A stretch of 64,000 nt of DNA from Acidimicrobiaceae bacterium (lineage in GTDB: Bacteria; Actinomycetota; Acidimicrobiia; Acidimicrobiales; Aldehydirespiratoraceae). A model generated the notes under the pieces. It had not been told where the DNA came from. It did no database searches and was given only the letters and a program-made list of their open reading frames with translations. The translations under genes and the position numbers were made by a program. The DNA is taken from NCBI GenBank assembly GCA_009842325.1, contig VYFQ01000011.1, positions 17,690-81,689 on the forward strand, read 5' to 3'. Below, in pieces: positions 1 through 10,148 of this stretch (the stretch's first letter is position 1; each line of letters begins with the position of its first letter).

Positions 1-660
1 GAGTTCGGGCAGGTCGATGCGCCGGCCGGCACGTACACCGCGGTCTCGGCCGGTGTGTTGCACAGTTGTGCCGTCGCGGTTGACGGCACCGTCGTCTGTT
101 GGGGGTACAACGAGTTCGGGCAGGTCGATGCGCCGGCCGGCACGTACACCGCGGTCTCGGCCGGTGGGTTGCACAGCTGCGCGATCGCGGCTGACGGCAC
201 TCTCGCCTGCTGGGGGGACAACGAGGTCGGGTTGACCGACGCGCCCGCGGGCACCTACACGGACCTGTCCGCGGGGATTCTTCACAGCTGCGCGATCGCG
301 GCTGACGGCACTCTCGCCTGCTGGGGGGACAACGAGGTCGGGTTGACCGACGCGCCGGCGGGCACCTATAAAGCACTGTCGGTGGGCTCGGTGCACAGTT
401 GTGCGATCGCGGCCGACGGCGCCATCAGCTGCTGGGGGTACGACGAGTTCGGGCAAACCGATTCGCCAGCGGGCGCCTACAAGGCGGTCACCGCCGGTCT
501 GGGCCACAACTGCGCGATCGCAGCCGATGACACCGTCACCTGCTGGGGGAGCAACGACTCGGGGCAGTTGAATGCTCCGGCAGGCACGTACAGGTCTGTC
601 GCTGCCGGCGCGGGCCACAGCTGCGCGATCGCAACCGACGACACCCTCGTCTGCTGGGGC
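1..660 (+). repeat. 111-bp tandem repeats encoding RCC1-like blades
   Basis: Six units plus a partial one recur every 111 bp (37 codons). Bases 1-54 recur identically at 112-165, and a stretch of about 70 bp starting near 177 recurs near 288. Identity at the DNA level, not only the protein level, indicates recent duplication or gene conversion. Blade number may therefore vary between strains. Confidence 0.85.
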
Positions 661-1893
661 CCGCTCGCACCACCGCCAGGCGTTCGCGCCGTGAGCTACG
701 TCCGTCCCGGCCGTCAGCCCGAAGAGCCCGAGTCCGAGCCCGAACCCGAGCTAGAGCCCGAACCCGAGTCCGAACCGGAGCCCGAGCCCGAGTCCGAACC
801 GGAGCCCGAGCCCGAGCCGGAGCCTGCAGCCGAAGGGAGCGGTGACCCCGAGCGGCCGGGTGAGGGTGTGACGGTCGTGGCCGGTCGGGCCAACTGGTCC
901 CAGGGCTACTTCCAGGCTGCACTGCACAGGCAGTTGCTGGAAGAGCTCGGCTACAGCGTCACAGATCCAGCTCAGCTGGAGTTGAGTACGGATGTCGCTT
1001 ACACCGTCATGGCCCAAGGCCGGATGGACTACTGGCCCAACAGCTGGTACCCGGGTCACTACCAATGGCTTGAGCATGAGTTGCCCGATGGATCCTCGGT
1101 CGGGGACCACGTCAGCGTCGTGGGCGAGTTGCTGTTCGAGGGTGTCCTGAGTGGCTTTGTGGTGACCAAGTCCTTTGCCGACGCCTACAGCGTGTACACC
1201 ATGGACGACCTCAACAGCAGTCCTGAGGCGCTGGCCGCGTTCGACGCCACGGATCTAGTGCCCGGCAACGGCAAAGCCGAGATCTACGGTTGTCCCCCTG
1301 GCCGCGGCTGGGCCTGCCACGACATCATCAACAGCATGATTGCGTTCTCGGGCTGGGACAACATCATCCAGCTCACCGGTGACTACAACACTTACATCGA
1401 GTTCGCGCATCGCGACGCCGGCAACGGTGTCCCGATGGTCATCTACGTGTGGGCTCCGTCGCCGCACATCGCCCGGCTGCGACCTGGCGACAACGTGTAC
1501 TGGTTGGGGGTCGACGACATCCTCGACGACTCCAACCCCACAGGCGTCGAGGGCGGCGAGGAGCACGACCAGCGAGGCCCCGACGGCACCGGCGGCTACG
1601 TGTCCATAGGAGCGGACCAGTGCCCCTCGGCCACCGAGCAGCCCGACGGACGATGCCCCATCGGCTGGCGCGCCGGCCACATCCTGGTCACTGCCAACAA
1701 CGAGTTCCTGAATGCCAACCCCGCGGCCCGAGCACTCTTCGAGGCGGTGAGGCTCACACCCCTGGACGTCTCGCTGGCCAATGTGGCTCAACGCGAAGAC
1801 GGCGCCCAGCCAGACGACCTAGCCAGCCAGTGGATCGCCGACAACCGCGACAAGGTCGACTCATGGCTCGCAGTCGCCCGGGCCGCCTCCTGA
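1..1893 (+). CDS. RCC1-repeat / glycine-betaine-type substrate-binding fusion protein (5' truncated)
   Basis: The reading frame is open from the first base, so the real start lies upstream and 630 residues are visible. The N-terminal third holds six full RCC1-like blades of 37 residues, each with an HSCAIAADGT...CWG core, plus part of a seventh. A Pro/Glu linker follows (codons about 240-280). The C-terminal half (about residue 290 on) resembles OpuAC/ProX ligand-binding domains of glycine-betaine ABC systems: a WSQGYFQ start, a WPNSWYPGH segment and an APSPH motif typical of ligand-binding aromatic regions. No permease or ATPase gene is adjacent. It is probably exported, but the signal peptide lies outside the window. 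The fusion suggests a surface protein with a propeller and a solute-binding module; the ligand is inferred from the family only. Confidence 0.75.
   Translation, partial: EFGQVDAPAGTYTAVSAGVLHSCAVAVDGTVVCWGYNEFGQVDAPAGTYTAVSAGGLHSCAIAADGTLACWGDNEVGLTDAPAGTYTDLSAGILHSCAIAADGTLACWGDNEVGLTDAPAGTYKALSVGSVHSCAIAADGAISCWGYDEFGQTDSPAGAYKAVTAGLGHNCAIAADDTVTCWGSNDSGQLNAPAGTYRSVAAGAGHSCAIATDDTLVCWGPLAPPPGVRAVSYVRPGRQPEEPESEPEPELEPEPESEPEPEPESEPEPEPEPEPAAEGSGDPERPGEGVTVVAGRANWSQGYFQAALHRQLLEELGYSVTDPAQLELSTDVAYTVMAQGRMDYWPNSWYPGHYQWLEHELPDGSSVGDHVSVVGELLFEGVLSGFVVTKSFADAYSVYTMDDLNSSPEALAAFDATDLVPGNGKAEIYGCPPGRGWACHDIINSMIAFSGWDNIIQLTGDYNTYIEFAHRDAGNGVPMVIYVWAPSPHIARLRPGDNVYWLGVDDILDDSNPTGVEGGEEHDQRGPDGTGGYVSIGADQCPSATEQPDGRCPIGWRAGHILVTANNEFLNANPAARALFEAVRLTPLDVSLANVAQREDGAQPDDLASQWIADNRDKVDSWLAVARAAS
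718..840 (+). repeat. Pro-Glu (PE) coding repeat linker
   Basis: A run of GAGCCC/GAACCC-type codons encodes alternating Glu-Pro with occasional Ser. It separates the RCC1-like blades from the binding-protein domain. Such rigid, acidic, low-complexity linkers are common between extracellular domains. Confidence 0.8.
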
Positions 1894-1929
1894 GTCTCGG
1901 TGAGGCCAGGAGCCAACGTCGTCTGTCGG

Positions 1930-1977
1930 GAATTGGCAGCGGTCGGGTCCCAATTGGGCATCCTGGGCTGCCAATTC
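1930..1977 (+). repeat. 48-bp nested palindrome, copy R1
   Basis: The outer arms are perfect inverted 11-mers, GAATTGGCAGC and GCTGCCAATTC. The 26-bp centre carries its own palindrome CCCAATTGGG flanked by 8 bp on each side. It starts 37 bp after the stop of the fusion gene. Its inner palindrome differs in sequence from the other copies but sits at the same central position. Confidence 0.85.
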
Positions 1978-2155
1978 GCAGTAGCGGTGCGCCAGAGGGT
2001 GCTCGTGTGCCCTGACTAGTGCTTAGGAGCCACTCCTATGGGGGTGGGCAGGTTGCTCCGCTGGTGCCTGTTGCACGCTGCCGCGGTCAACTTGAATCCG
2101 AAGACAGCGCTAACGGTGCCGGTCGGTCTGTCGCGGGCGGGCGCGAAGCACCACC

Positions 2156-2161
2156 AGGAGG
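2156..2161 (+). promoter_or_regulatory. Ribosome binding site fixing the start of the FAD subunit
   Basis: AGGAGG lies 5 bp before ATG 2167. This supports ATG 2167 over an in-frame start at 2038, which would lack a Shine-Dalgarno sequence. Confidence 0.75.
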
Positions 2162-2166
2162 TTGCC

Positions 2167-2955
2167 ATGACATCTACGGCTGCGGTGAGCATGCCGTCCT
2201 CCGAGGCTGAGGCGGTGGCCGCCGTAACGGAGCAGCCGTTCGCGACGGTGCTCGCGGGCGGCACGCTGCTGGTGCCCCAGCACACTCTCGGCCAGGTCGC
2301 GGTGGAGCGGGCCGTATGGCTCGGCCGGGCCGAGATGGACGGGATCTCAAGGTCGAACGGACGCATGACGGTCGGCGCGGCAGCCCCCCTCGCGGCGTGC
2401 ACGAGGCTTGATGCTCCCATCGGTCCGTGCGCGGCCAACATCGGAGACAACGAGGTGAAGGCCCAAGCCACCATCGGCGGCAACATCTGCTCGCCCGCCC
2501 CCTACGGCGACCTTCGCGGACCGCTGCTGGCCCTCGGCGCGATCCTGCGCTGGGCCGACCCCGACGGCACCCATACCGGCGGCATAGCCGACTTCACAGC
2601 CTCGGGCGGGGCCCGGCCCGGGGTGCTGATCCTGGACGTCGCCTTCGCGGTTCCCGAGGCGGGCTCGTTCGTGGCGCTACGGCGCCACCACACCCAGTCG
2701 TTGACGGCCATGGCGGTGAGCGCGGTCCGTGGTGCGGACGGTGCCGTGACCATCGCGGCCACGGGAGCGGCTCCGGATGCCTGCCGGCTGCACGCGGCCG
2801 AGGCTGTTCTGGCCGACGGCGGCTCGATCGCCGACGCGGCGGCCGCTTCCGCCTCCGACGCCGATCCCTACGATGACGCTCTGGCGTCGGCCTCGTACCG
2901 CAGTCGGGTTCTTCCCGTCTACGTCGGCCGGGCCCTCGAGCAGTTGGGAGCCTGA
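2167..2955 (+). CDS. Molybdenum hydroxylase FAD-binding subunit (CoxM/XdhB-like)
   Basis: This 262-residue medium subunit of a xanthine dehydrogenase/CO dehydrogenase-family hydroxylase passes electrons from the Fe-S subunit to FAD. AGGTLLVP (about residues 30-37) and ATIGGNICSP match the two FAD-pyrophosphate motifs of the family. The C-terminal CO-dehydrogenase flavoprotein domain is present, ending near YRSRVLPVYVGRAL. It is slightly shorter than the usual 280-290 residues. It is first of a four-gene hydroxylase operon and ends 1 bp before the Fe-S subunit ATG, so the two are probably coupled. The substrate cannot be read from the sequence. Confidence 0.85.
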   Translation: MTSTAAVSMPSSEAEAVAAVTEQPFATVLAGGTLLVPQHTLGQVAVERAVWLGRAEMDGISRSNGRMTVGAAAPLAACTRLDAPIGPCAANIGDNEVKAQATIGGNICSPAPYGDLRGPLLALGAILRWADPDGTHTGGIADFTASGGARPGVLILDVAFAVPEAGSFVALRRHHTQSLTAMAVSAVRGADGAVTIAATGAAPDACRLHAAEAVLADGGSIADAAAASASDADPYDDALASASYRSRVLPVYVGRALEQLGA

Positions 2956-2956
2956 C

Positions 2957-3478
2957 ATGGAACTGACCGTCAATTCCGTTTCCTGCTCGGTGCAGTCGCC
3001 GCCGCTGACCTCGCTGCTGACCGTGCTGCGAGAGGAACTCGACATCACCAGCCCCAAGGCGGGATGCGAATCGGGAGGCTGCGGGGCCTGCACGGTGCTG
3101 GTGGACGGCCAGCCCCGCCGATCCTGCCTGACTGCGCTCTGCACCCTGGACGGCTCCGAAGTCGTCACCGTGGAGGGGCTGGGCACGCCCGAGGACCTGT
3201 CCAGGGTCCAGCAGGCCTTCATCCACCACTACGCCGCCCAGTGCGGGTTCTGCACCGACGGCCTGATCGTGGCGGCCACCGCCTACGTCGGCGGGGGAGG
3301 GTCGGCCGACACCGGCGACATCGGCGAGGCCCTGGCCGGGCACTACTGCCGCTGCACCGGGTACGTGAAGATCCTTGAGGCCGTGGCCGCCGTCGCCCGG
3401 GGCGACACCTTCGACACGGCGTCCACGGCGTCCAGCGCCAACAACACGTACGTGACCATCGCGGGAGCCGAATCGTGA
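2957..3478 (+). CDS. Molybdenum hydroxylase [2Fe-2S] subunit (CoxS/XdhC-like)
   Basis: This 173-residue small subunit has both [2Fe-2S] clusters expected of the family. The plant-ferredoxin-type site is CESGGCGACT followed by a distal Cys, and the helical-domain site is QCGFCTDG plus CRCTGY. It relays electrons from the molybdopterin centre to FAD. ATG 2957 overlaps nothing and follows the FAD subunit by 1 bp. The last 25 residues are a Ser/Thr/Ala-rich tail not needed for cluster binding. Gene order FAD, Fe-S, Mo subunit is the cox-type order. Confidence 0.9.
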   Translation: MELTVNSVSCSVQSPPLTSLLTVLREELDITSPKAGCESGGCGACTVLVDGQPRRSCLTALCTLDGSEVVTVEGLGTPEDLSRVQQAFIHHYAAQCGFCTDGLIVAATAYVGGGGSADTGDIGEALAGHYCRCTGYVKILEAVAAVARGDTFDTASTASSANNTYVTIAGAES

Positions 3479-3515
3479 GAGCCGCCGACCGCTTGACACA
3501 CCGAGGAGGTCAGAC

Positions 3516-4889
3516 ATGAAGGTCGTAGGAGCTCGCCTGCCGCGCTACGACGGAGTGGGCCATGTGACCGGTCGCACCACCTACGTGGACGACGTGCGGG
3601 TACCGGGCATGCTGCACGCAGCCGCCCTGCGCTCGGTGCACCACAACGCCCGGATCACCCGCCTCGACACCGGCGCGGCCGCTGCCATGGCCGGCGTGCA
3701 CGCCGTGGTCACCCACGCCGACGTGCCCCTGCTGGTGTACGGCCACCTCTCCGGCGCCGGCATCCCCGGCGACGAGCCCCTGCTGGCCAAGGACCACGTG
3801 CGCTACCGGGGCCAGCCGATCGCGCTGGTGGCAGCCGACACCGTGGACATCGCCCGGGCCGCGTGCGCCGCCATCGAGGTGGACTACGAGGAGCTGCCCG
3901 CGCTGTTCGATGTCCGCCTCGGCTTCGACGGCGACGCACCGGTGATCAACGACACCTTCGGCAACTGGTACGACCAGTACGAGGGCAACCTTGACGTCCG
4001 CCAGATCCGCAAGGGCGACATCGATGCGGCCATGGACGCGGCCGACCTCATCGTGTCGGGCGTCTACCGGACCCAGTCCGTGGAGCAGGTCCCCCTGGAG
4101 ACCCAGGTTTGCGTGGCCATTCCCGAGCCTGACGGACGCCTCACCATCCACACCTGCACCCAGGCCATGTACTTCTCGCTGGGCGTGGTGTGCTCGCACC
4201 TCCAGCTGCCCATGAGCCAGGTCAAGATGGTGGGCGGCACCGTCGGCGGCGGCTTCGGCGGCAAGGTTGACACCGCCTCGGACACCCTGACTGCGCTGGC
4301 CGCGCGGAAGTCGGGGCAGCCCGTCAAGTGGCGCTGGACCCGGGAGGAGGAGATGCTCGCCTCGGGCAACCGCGGTCCCTGGCACATGGAGATCATCGAC
4401 GCGGTCACCAGCGACGGGTGGATCCTGGGCCGCAAGATGCTCACCATCCACGACGCCGGCGCCTACGGACGTTTCTCGGTGTACGGCCTGACCAAGCACA
4501 GCTTCCACCACACCGGCGCATACAGCATCCCCAACCTGCACTTCGACGGCTATGTGGTGTTCACCAACAAGATTCCCACCACCGCCATGCGGGGCTACGG
4601 CGTCACCGGCCTGTCCACCGCCATCGAGGTCCACGCCGAGCGGGTCGCCAAGGAGCTGGGTATGGACCCATACGAGTTCCGGCTCAAGAACGCCAACCGG
4701 GTCAACGACACCTCGCCCAACCGCATCGCCTACGAGGATCCCAGCACGGTGGAGGTTCTCCAGTCTCTGGCGGCCGCCACCGGCGTCGAGTTGGGCGACG
4801 GCCTGCGGGCGATGACCAGGGAGCAGCGCTCGGGCGACATGCTGCCGGACCACCTGGTGGCCCAGATCGGATCAGGAGGAGGTCACTGA
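3516..4889 (+). CDS. Molybdenum hydroxylase large subunit, N-terminal half
   Basis: This 457-residue protein covers the a/b hammerhead domain (about residues 15-125, VTGRTTYVDDV start) and the first molybdopterin-binding domain, including GGGFGGK, the usual loop near the Mo cofactor. It stops where the second Mo-binding domain of CoxL/XdhA would begin. A strong GAGGAGG precedes ATG 3516. The remainder is encoded by the next gene, whose ATG overlaps this stop as TGATG. A split large subunit is known in nicotinate dehydrogenase-type enzymes, so this is a natural two-gene arrangement and probably not a frameshift. Confidence 0.85.
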   Translation: MKVVGARLPRYDGVGHVTGRTTYVDDVRVPGMLHAAALRSVHHNARITRLDTGAAAAMAGVHAVVTHADVPLLVYGHLSGAGIPGDEPLLAKDHVRYRGQPIALVAADTVDIARAACAAIEVDYEELPALFDVRLGFDGDAPVINDTFGNWYDQYEGNLDVRQIRKGDIDAAMDAADLIVSGVYRTQSVEQVPLETQVCVAIPEPDGRLTIHTCTQAMYFSLGVVCSHLQLPMSQVKMVGGTVGGGFGGKVDTASDTLTALAARKSGQPVKWRWTREEEMLASGNRGPWHMEIIDAVTSDGWILGRKMLTIHDAGAYGRFSVYGLTKHSFHHTGAYSIPNLHFDGYVVFTNKIPTTAMRGYGVTGLSTAIEVHAERVAKELGMDPYEFRLKNANRVNDTSPNRIAYEDPSTVEVLQSLAAATGVELGDGLRAMTREQRSGDMLPDHLVAQIGSGGGH

Positions 4890-5989
4890 TGGCTGTGCAT
4901 CGAGGCAAGGGCCTCGCCACCGTCGAGTACCCGACGGGCATGAACCAGAACGGCGATCCGTCGCAGGCCTGGATCAAGGTCAAGCCCGACGGCCGGGTGG
5001 ACGTGTTCTCGGGCACGGCCGACATCGGCAACGGCTCCAAGACCGTCCAGTCGCAGATCGTGGCCGAGACGATCGGCGTGCCCTACGACTGGGTCACCTA
5101 CGACAACTCCAACACCGACTCCTCGCCCATGTGCACCGGGACCTTCGCCTCGCGGGCCACCTTCGTGGCCGGCAACGCCGTGCTCAAAGCGGCCCGCCAG
5201 GTGCGTGAGCGCATCCTGGCGGTGGCGTCGCGCGAACTGGAGATCGACCCGGCCGACCTTGAGGTGGCCGACGGCTCGGTGTCGGTCAAGGGCACGCCCG
5301 CCAAGTCGATGGGCGTGGACGAGGTGGCCGGGGCGGCCACCTTCGTGCACGGTGAGCTGCTCACCGGCGACGGCGCCCACCTCAACCCGGGCGCGGCCAT
5401 CATCGACCCCACCACCGGGGAGGTGGACAAGCCGCCCCACGCCGCCATCTCCTACGCGGCCTGCACGGCCGAAGTCGAGGTGGACGACGAGACCGGGGAC
5501 GTGCGGGTGCTGAGCCTCACCCAGGCCTACGACATCGGCCGGGCCATGAACCCCACCCTGGTTGAGGGCCAGATCGACGGCGGAGCGGTCATGGGCCTGG
5601 GTTTCGGTCTGCTGGAGGACTGCTACCCCTACTATCCGACCGCCGAGCATCGGGGCGACGGCATGAACACCTACCACGTGCCGACCATGGCCGAGCTCCC
5701 CGAGATTAAGAACGTGCTGATGGAGAATCCATCCTCGGGCGGCCCCTACGGGGCCAAGGGCATCGGCGAGATGTCCAACAACGCCCAGCCCGCCGCCATC
5801 GCCAACGCCATCCACGACGCTGTGGGGGTGTGGGTCACGGAGTTCCCCATCACCCCCGAGCGGGTGCTGGCCGCCCTCGACGCCAAGAGCGAGGGCCGCA
5901 GCGAGCCCCGCCGCGAGGGCCGGGTGGTGGCTTTCGACGAGGAGCTGTCGATCAACAGCTTCACGTCGGCCAAGACCTGGGGGGCGTGA
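4889..5989 (+). CDS. Molybdenum hydroxylase large subunit, C-terminal half
   Basis: This 366-residue protein supplies the second molybdopterin-binding domain. GAKGIGE (about residues 288-294) contains the conserved catalytic glutamate of xanthine dehydrogenase-type hydroxylases at about E294. SQIVAETIGVP and the CTAEVEVDDETG segment are typical. It has its own AGGAGGAGG at 4874-4882 and an ATG that overlaps the upstream stop by one base, so both halves are probably made in equal amounts. It should assemble with the preceding three subunits. Substrate unknown; N-heterocycles such as purines or nicotinate are the usual range of the family. Confidence 0.85.
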   Translation: MAVHRGKGLATVEYPTGMNQNGDPSQAWIKVKPDGRVDVFSGTADIGNGSKTVQSQIVAETIGVPYDWVTYDNSNTDSSPMCTGTFASRATFVAGNAVLKAARQVRERILAVASRELEIDPADLEVADGSVSVKGTPAKSMGVDEVAGAATFVHGELLTGDGAHLNPGAAIIDPTTGEVDKPPHAAISYAACTAEVEVDDETGDVRVLSLTQAYDIGRAMNPTLVEGQIDGGAVMGLGFGLLEDCYPYYPTAEHRGDGMNTYHVPTMAELPEIKNVLMENPSSGGPYGAKGIGEMSNNAQPAAIANAIHDAVGVWVTEFPITPERVLAALDAKSEGRSEPRREGRVVAFDEELSINSFTSAKTWGA

Positions 5990-6032
5990 CGTCTCGACAC
6001 ATTCTTCCAAACCGTTAACAGGAGGCTGAACA

Positions 6033-6944
6033 ATGACCCTGCGCGCCAATGACGACAGATTCTGGGGGCTCGTTGACCGGGATGCCGCGGTCGAGGTGAT
6101 CGGCAGCGGCTTCACCTTCACCGAGGGTCCGATCTGGCATCCTCGTGACCACTACCTGTTGTTCTCCGACATGCCCGGCGACGTGCGTCGCCGCTGGCAG
6201 GACGGGGAGGTGACCGAGACGCGGCGACCGGCCGACAAGTGCAACGGCATGACCTACGACGCGGACCTGAACCTGATCGTGTGCGAGCACTCCACCTCCA
6301 AGGTGATGCGGGAGCGCCCCGACGGCAGCCGCGAGACGGTGGCCTCGCACTTCGAGGGGGTGGAGTTGAACAGCCCCAACGATGTGGTTGTCCGGGCCGA
6401 CGGCACGATCTACTTCTCCGACCCGTGGTATGGCCGCATGCCGGGCTTCGGCTTGGAGCGGCCCCGCGAGCTGGGCTGGCAGGGCGTGTTCCGGGTGGCG
6501 CCCGGCGCCGACGGCGCCACGCAGCTCTGCGTGGATCAGGACACCTTCGACCAGCCCAACGGCCTCTGCTTCTCGCCGGACGAATCGCTGCTGTACATCA
6601 ACGACACCACCCACGCGCTGGTGCGGGTCTACAGCGTGAACGCCGACGGCTCCCTCGACGGTGGCGACGTGTTCGTCGACGGCCTGTCCGACGACGACGT
6701 GGCCGGCGTGCCCGACGGCATGAAGTGCGACGAGCAGGGCAACATCTGGGTGACGGGCCCGGGCGGCGTGTGGGTGTTCGACTCCGACGCCAACCATCTG
6801 GGCGTCGTCGAGATCGACGAGGTGGTGGCCAACCTGCACTGGGGAGGACCCGACTTCCACACCCTGTTCTTCGCGTCGTCCACCTCCGTGCGCTCGCTGC
6901 CGACCATCGTCGGCCCCCACATCGAGGGGTTCATGCGGGCCTGA
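6033..6944 (+). CDS. SMP-30/gluconolactonase-family hydrolase
   Basis: This 303-residue six-bladed beta-propeller lactonase has the metal ligands expected of SMP-30: Glu in FTEGPIW (about residue 30), Asn in NSPNDVV, and the Asp region in CFSPDESLLYIND. SDPWYG also matches the family. The family hydrolyses sugar or other lactones with a divalent metal. It follows the hydroxylase operon by 43 bp with its own GGAGG, so it may open a lactone made by the same pathway. Substrate inferred only at family level. Confidence 0.85.
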   Translation: MTLRANDDRFWGLVDRDAAVEVIGSGFTFTEGPIWHPRDHYLLFSDMPGDVRRRWQDGEVTETRRPADKCNGMTYDADLNLIVCEHSTSKVMRERPDGSRETVASHFEGVELNSPNDVVVRADGTIYFSDPWYGRMPGFGLERPRELGWQGVFRVAPGADGATQLCVDQDTFDQPNGLCFSPDESLLYINDTTHALVRVYSVNADGSLDGGDVFVDGLSDDDVAGVPDGMKCDEQGNIWVTGPGGVWVFDSDANHLGVVEIDEVVANLHWGGPDFHTLFFASSTSVRSLPTIVGPHIEGFMRA

Positions 6945-6978
6945 CGGTCCGTCCACCACTCAACCCGAAGGAGGCCCT

Positions 6979-7587
6979 ATGGCACTGGAACTAGACCCCG
7001 GACGCTGTGCCCTGATCATCCAGGACATGCAGAACGCGTCCCTCACCGAGGGCGGCGCGTTCTCGACGCCCGAGTCCCGCGCCCACCACGCCGAGCAGAA
7101 CCTCGAAGCCAACATCAACCGGCTCGCCGACCGCTGCCGGGAGCTCGGCATCCCGGTGCTGCACGTCTGGTTCATCGTGGAGCCGGGCTCGCCGGGCTTC
7201 AAGGTGAACGCGGGCCTCTTCGAGGCGGTGGCCTCGTCGGGCAGCCTCGACCGCGGCTCATGGGGGGCGGAGCCGTCCGCGGCGACGGCCCCGAAGGAAG
7301 GCGACTTCATCATCGAGAAGATGCGCATGAGCGCGTTCCACGACACCAAGCTCGACACCATGATGAAGGGCTTCGGGCGGGACACGCTGATCCTGAGCGG
7401 CGTGCTGACCAACATGGCCATGTCCCACACGGCCCGCACCGGCGCCGACCTCGGGTACTACGTCGTGTTCCCGGAGGACGCAGCCGGCTCGTTCGACGGC
7501 GAGTGGCACCGGGTGGCGGTCGACTACGCCCTCCAGAACGTCTCCACCGTCACCGACACCGACACAGTCCTGGCCGCTCTCGCCTGA
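6979..7587 (+). CDS. Isochorismatase-fold protein lacking the catalytic cysteine
   Basis: This 202-residue cysteine-hydrolase-fold protein has Asp16 (IIQDMQN) and Lys114 (IEKMRMSAF) in their catalytic positions. The Cys of the usual GxxTNxCVxxTAR motif is replaced: the segment reads GVLTNMAMSHTAR with Ala147 in the Cys slot. Family members with intact triads hydrolyse amides such as nicotinamide or carbamoyl-sarcosine; PhzD shows that a Cys-less form can still act by acid catalysis on vinyl ethers. A good AGGAGG precedes ATG 6979. It closes the hydroxylase operon, so it may handle a downstream intermediate or bind a ligand. Confidence 0.8.
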   Translation: MALELDPGRCALIIQDMQNASLTEGGAFSTPESRAHHAEQNLEANINRLADRCRELGIPVLHVWFIVEPGSPGFKVNAGLFEAVASSGSLDRGSWGAEPSAATAPKEGDFIIEKMRMSAFHDTKLDTMMKGFGRDTLILSGVLTNMAMSHTARTGADLGYYVVFPEDAAGSFDGEWHRVAVDYALQNVSTVTDTDTVLAALA

Positions 7588-7632
7588 ATCGGCAACCCTC
7601 CGCGTGGCGCTCCGCCAGGGGCGTGGCACGCT

Positions 7633-7980
7633 ATGGCGGTGACCGCGGCCGCCGAACCTGACACTTCGCGCCCCGGCGCGCCGCCCCAAGTCCCGGCCGA
7701 GCGGGTCTTCAGCACTTCGGTGGTGGTGTCGGGGGTGCGCTGCTTCCTGTTCTACGTGCTGTTCCCGTGGCTGCTGCCCGCGGCCGGCATCGCCTCGGGG
7801 GTGGGCTCGGGCATCGGCCTGGCCATCGGCGGGGTGGCCATCGTGTTCAACGTCCTGAGCATCCGCCGCTTCCAGCGCACCAGGCACCGCTACCGGTGGC
7901 TGATCTCCGCGCTCAACGCGGCGATCATCGTGCTGCTGACGGTCTTGATGGTGATCGACCTCAACGACCTCCTCGCCTGA
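7633..7980 (+). CDS. Small actinobacterial membrane protein
   Basis: This 115-residue protein has a Pro/Ala-rich cytoplasmic start and then about three hydrophobic segments (about residues 30-50, 54-74 and 88-110). A basic loop RRFQRTRHRYRW lies between the last two. No catalytic motif is visible and I do not assign a function. It ends 3 bp before the GTG of the methylmalonyl-CoA mutase gene, so it is probably cotranscribed with it. Confidence 0.65.
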   Translation: MAVTAAAEPDTSRPGAPPQVPAERVFSTSVVVSGVRCFLFYVLFPWLLPAAGIASGVGSGIGLAIGGVAIVFNVLSIRRFQRTRHRYRWLISALNAAIIVLLTVLMVIDLNDLLA

Positions 7981-7983
7981 GCC

Positions 7984-10146
<2,163 letters not shown>

Positions 10147-10148
10147 GC

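Noticed and set aside
1930..1977. Simple Rho-independent terminators as full explanation of the 48-bp repeats
   Set aside because: There is no T-run after the arms, length is fixed at 48 bp, copies lie in 72-bp tandem arrays, and the inner palindrome varies while keeping symmetry.
2038..2166. Longer N-terminus of the FAD subunit
   Set aside because: There is no RBS before the upstream start, whereas AGGAGG precedes ATG 2167 and the family N-terminus begins there.
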